Of a stretch of 64,000 nt of DNA, positions 62,318 to 64,000 are shown one piece after another (positions within the stretch are counted from its first letter, which is position 1; each line of letters opens with the position of its first letter). The DNA is from Antrihabitans stalagmiti (lineage in GTDB: Bacteria; Actinomycetota; Actinomycetes; Mycobacteriales; Mycobacteriaceae). The DNA is taken from NCBI RefSeq assembly GCF_016482825.1, contig NZ_JAEMNV010000008.1, positions 124,001 to 188,000 of the forward strand, given 5' to 3'. The notes below the pieces were generated by a model that did no database searches, was not told the DNA's origin, and saw only the letters and a program-made list of their open reading frames with translations. A program made the translations under genes and the position numbers.

Positions 62318-64000
62318 ATGTCGATCGCCACACACGAACCGCTGCGCAGCGGACTCACCTCGGCCGAAGTCGAAGATCGGCGTGCCAAGGGGCTGTCCAA
62401 CGACGTACCCGACCGCGCGAGCCGCTCGGTCAAGGACATCATCCGCGCCAACGTGTTCACGCGAATCAATGCAATCCTCGGCGTGCTGTTCATCCTCGTC
62501 GTCGCGACCGGTTCGATCATCGACGGCATGTTCGGTCTGCTGATCGTGGCGAACAGCAGCATCGGCATCATCCAGGAGACCCGCGCCAAACGGACTCTCG
62601 ACAAGCTGGCGATCGTCAGTCAGGCCAAACCCGTCGTGCGCCGAGACGGCAAGGCGCACGCGGTATCGCCGAAAGAGGTCGTTCTCGACGACATCATCGA
62701 ACTCGGACCTGGCGATCAGATCGTCGTCGACGGCTCGGTGCTCGAATCCTCCAGCCTCGAGATCGACGAGTCGCTGCTCACCGGCGAGGCCGATCCCGTG
62801 CACAAGGTCATCGACGCGGAAGTGCTCTCCGGCAGTTACGTCGTCGCGGGCAGCGGCGCGTATCGCGCGACCAAAGTCGGCCGCGACGCCTACGCCGCGA
62901 AGCTGGCGGACGAGGCGAGCAAGTTCACGCTCGTGCATTCGGAGTTGCAGTCCGGCATCAACAAGATCCTCAAATTCATTACCTACCTGATGATTCCAGC
63001 CGGCGCGCTGATCATCTACAACCAGTTGTTCTCGAGCGGTCAGTCGTGGCGGCCCGCCGTCAACGGCATGGTCGCCGCCCTCGTGCCCATGGTCCCGGAG
63101 GGTCTTGTGCTGATGACGTCGATCGCGTTCGCGGTCGGTGTCGTTCGCCTCGGCCAGCGCCAGTGCCTCGTCCAGGAGTTGCCTGCGATCGAAGGCCTCG
63201 CCCGCGTCGACGTCGTCTGTGCCGACAAGACCGGAACGTTGACCGAGAACGGCATGCGGCTCTCGGAACTGCAGCGCGCCGAGGGAGCCGAATCCGAAGA
63301 GACACTGCAGAAGGCACTCGCGTCGATGGCCGCCGACGATCCGCGTCCCAATGCGAGCGTTCAGGCTCTGGCCGAGGCCTTTCCGGACAAGCCCGGCTGG
63401 GTCGAGAGCGGCGTGGCGCCGTTCTCGTCGGCGAAGAAGTGGAGCGGACTTTCCTACGGCGACAACGGCCATTGGCTGCTCGGCGCACCGGACATCCTGC
63501 TCGATCCCGACAGCGACATGGCCCGCAACGCCGAACACATCGGCTCTGCCGGCCTGCGCGTCCTGCTCCTCGGCAGCAGCGACCGACCCGTCGACGCACC
63601 CGACGCACCAGGTGTCGTCACCCCGCAGGCACTGGTCGTGCTCGAGCAGCGGGTCCGCCCTGACGCTAGGGACACGCTGGATTACTTTGCCAGCCAGAAT
63701 GTTTCGGTGAAGGTGATCTCCGGCGACAACGCGGTGTCGGTCGGTGCCGTCGCGGGGTCGCTCGGGCTTCCCGGCGGCGACCGACCGATCGACGCTCGCC
63801 AATTGCCTTCCGAACGTGAGCAACTCGCCGCGACACTCGAAGAATCGACGACCTTCGGCAGAGTTCGGCCCGACCAGAAACGCGAAATGGTTGCGGCACT
63901 GCAGTCACGCGGCCACACGGTCGCGATGACGGGCGACGGCGTCAACGACGTTCTTGCTCTCAAAGATGCCGACATCGGCGTCTCGATGGGATCGGGTAGC
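62318..64000 (+). CDS. ctpE: P-type cation ATPase, CtpE-like, 3' end cut by the window
   Basis: The 561 residues present hold the A domain with LLTGEADPV, helix 4 with [10 protein letters not shown], the phosphorylated Asp303 in [10 protein letters not shown], the N domain and the hinge GDGVND; the last helices lie beyond the window. The PEGL motif without the usual PEGLP and without heavy-metal CPx or N-terminal Cys sites is nearest to mycobacterial CtpE, reported as a calcium importer; the metal here is inferred. ATG 62318 lies seven bases after TACCCT, suggesting a leaderless mRNA. Confidence 0.85.
   Translation, partial: MSIATHEPLRSGLTSAEVEDRRAKGLSNDVPDRASRSVKDIIRANVFTRINAILGVLFILVVATGSIIDGMFGLLIVANSSIGIIQETRAKRTLDKLAIVSQAKPVVRRDGKAHAVSPKEVVLDDIIELGPGDQIVVDGSVLESSSLEIDESLLTGEADPVHKVIDAEVLSGSYVVAGSGAYRATKVGRDAYAAKLADEASKFTLVHSELQSGINKILKFITYLMIPAGALIIYNQLFSSGQSWRPAVNGMVAALVPMVPEGLVLMTSIAFAVGVVRLGQRQCLVQELPAIEGLARVDVVCADKTGTLTENGMRLSELQRAEGAESEETLQKALASMAADDPRPNASVQALAEAFPDKPGWVESGVAPFSSAKKWSGLSYGDNGHWLLGAPDILLDPDSDMARNAEHIGSAGLRVLLLGSSDRPVDAPDAPGVVTPQALVVLEQRVRPDARDTLDYFASQNVSVKVISGDNAVSVGAVAGSLGLPGGDRPIDARQLPSEREQLAATLEESTTFGRVRPDQKREMVAALQSRGHTVAMTGDGVNDVLALKDADIGVSMGSGS

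Noticed and set aside
61685-63823. Leftward frame of 712 codons opposite ctpE and rarD, and a 626-codon rightward frame at 61783-63663
   Set aside because: The plus-strand frame from 62318 has clear P-type ATPase motifs in order; the others are shadows.

Overview
The window reads as chromosome of a high-GC, mycolic-acid-type actinomycete. A Rhodococcus/Rhodococcoides-like genus is most likely; Nocardia, Gordonia or Williamsia are possible. The reasons are the gene order (hisDCB..H..A-impA-F-I, bcp, trpE-TAMP-trpC-B-A-lgt, pyk-tesB, nrtR/nadABC, bioB-bsaP-DUF2567, bioAFD beside treXYZ, ilvA, dnaE1), which I recall as largely shared with Mycobacterium; the many GTG/TTG starts; the 4-base stop/start overlaps; and starts placed 6-9 bases after a -10-like box, as in leaderless mRNAs. 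I see no rRNA, tRNA, CRISPR array, phage or insertion sequence.

Layout. 1-5.8 kb: end of an AraC-type regulator, a small unknown gene, a secreted protein, an SbmA/BacA-type ABC exporter, tesB and pyk. 5.8-11.9 kb: gltBD (glutamate synthase) behind a possible structured leader. 12.3-19.2 kb: trpE, trp-associated membrane protein, trpC, trpB, trpA and lgt, all leftward, with bcp divergent. 19.7-24.6 kb: membrane proteins, a DUF559-like gene enclosed by two copies of a 57-base palindrome, and a two-AAA-domain ATPase. 24.6-32.7 kb: his operon, leftward, with an MFS transporter and a small membrane protein built into it. 33.3-37.6 kb: nadABC with the divergent Nudix-type regulator NrtR. 37.6-48.3 kb: biotin genes in two blocks (bioB-bsaP-DUF2567 with bioQ; bioA-bioF-bioD) separated by an AAA ATPase, a hydrolase, sthA, a VOC protein and a secreted protein. 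48.4-55.5 kb: glgX/treX-treY-SRPBCC-membrane protein-treZ, rightward. 55.5-64 kb: ilvA, a Ddn-like protein, a small membrane gene overlapping the end of dnaE1, dnaE1, rarD, and the start of a CtpE-like P-type ATPase cut by the window end.

How it works together. This is mainly a core biosynthesis region: Glu/Gln nitrogen entry (gltBD), Trp, His, NAD and biotin synthesis, and trehalose release from alpha-glucan. There is no trpF, trpD, trpG, hisG or hisE here. The hisA product should be the dual-function PriA, covering both the HisA and TrpF steps. Two local regulons can be read from DNA: an NrtR palindrome between nadA and nrtR, and two BioQ-type TGAAC-N3-GTTCA palindromes, one overlapping the bioB promoter and one at a promoter inside the bioA-bioF gap.

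The least explained parts are the paired 57-base palindromes around the DUF559-like gene, the gltB leader, the MFS gene in the his operon, and two AAA ATPases with unrecognised N-terminal regions. I found no clearly new multi-gene defence or biosynthetic system.
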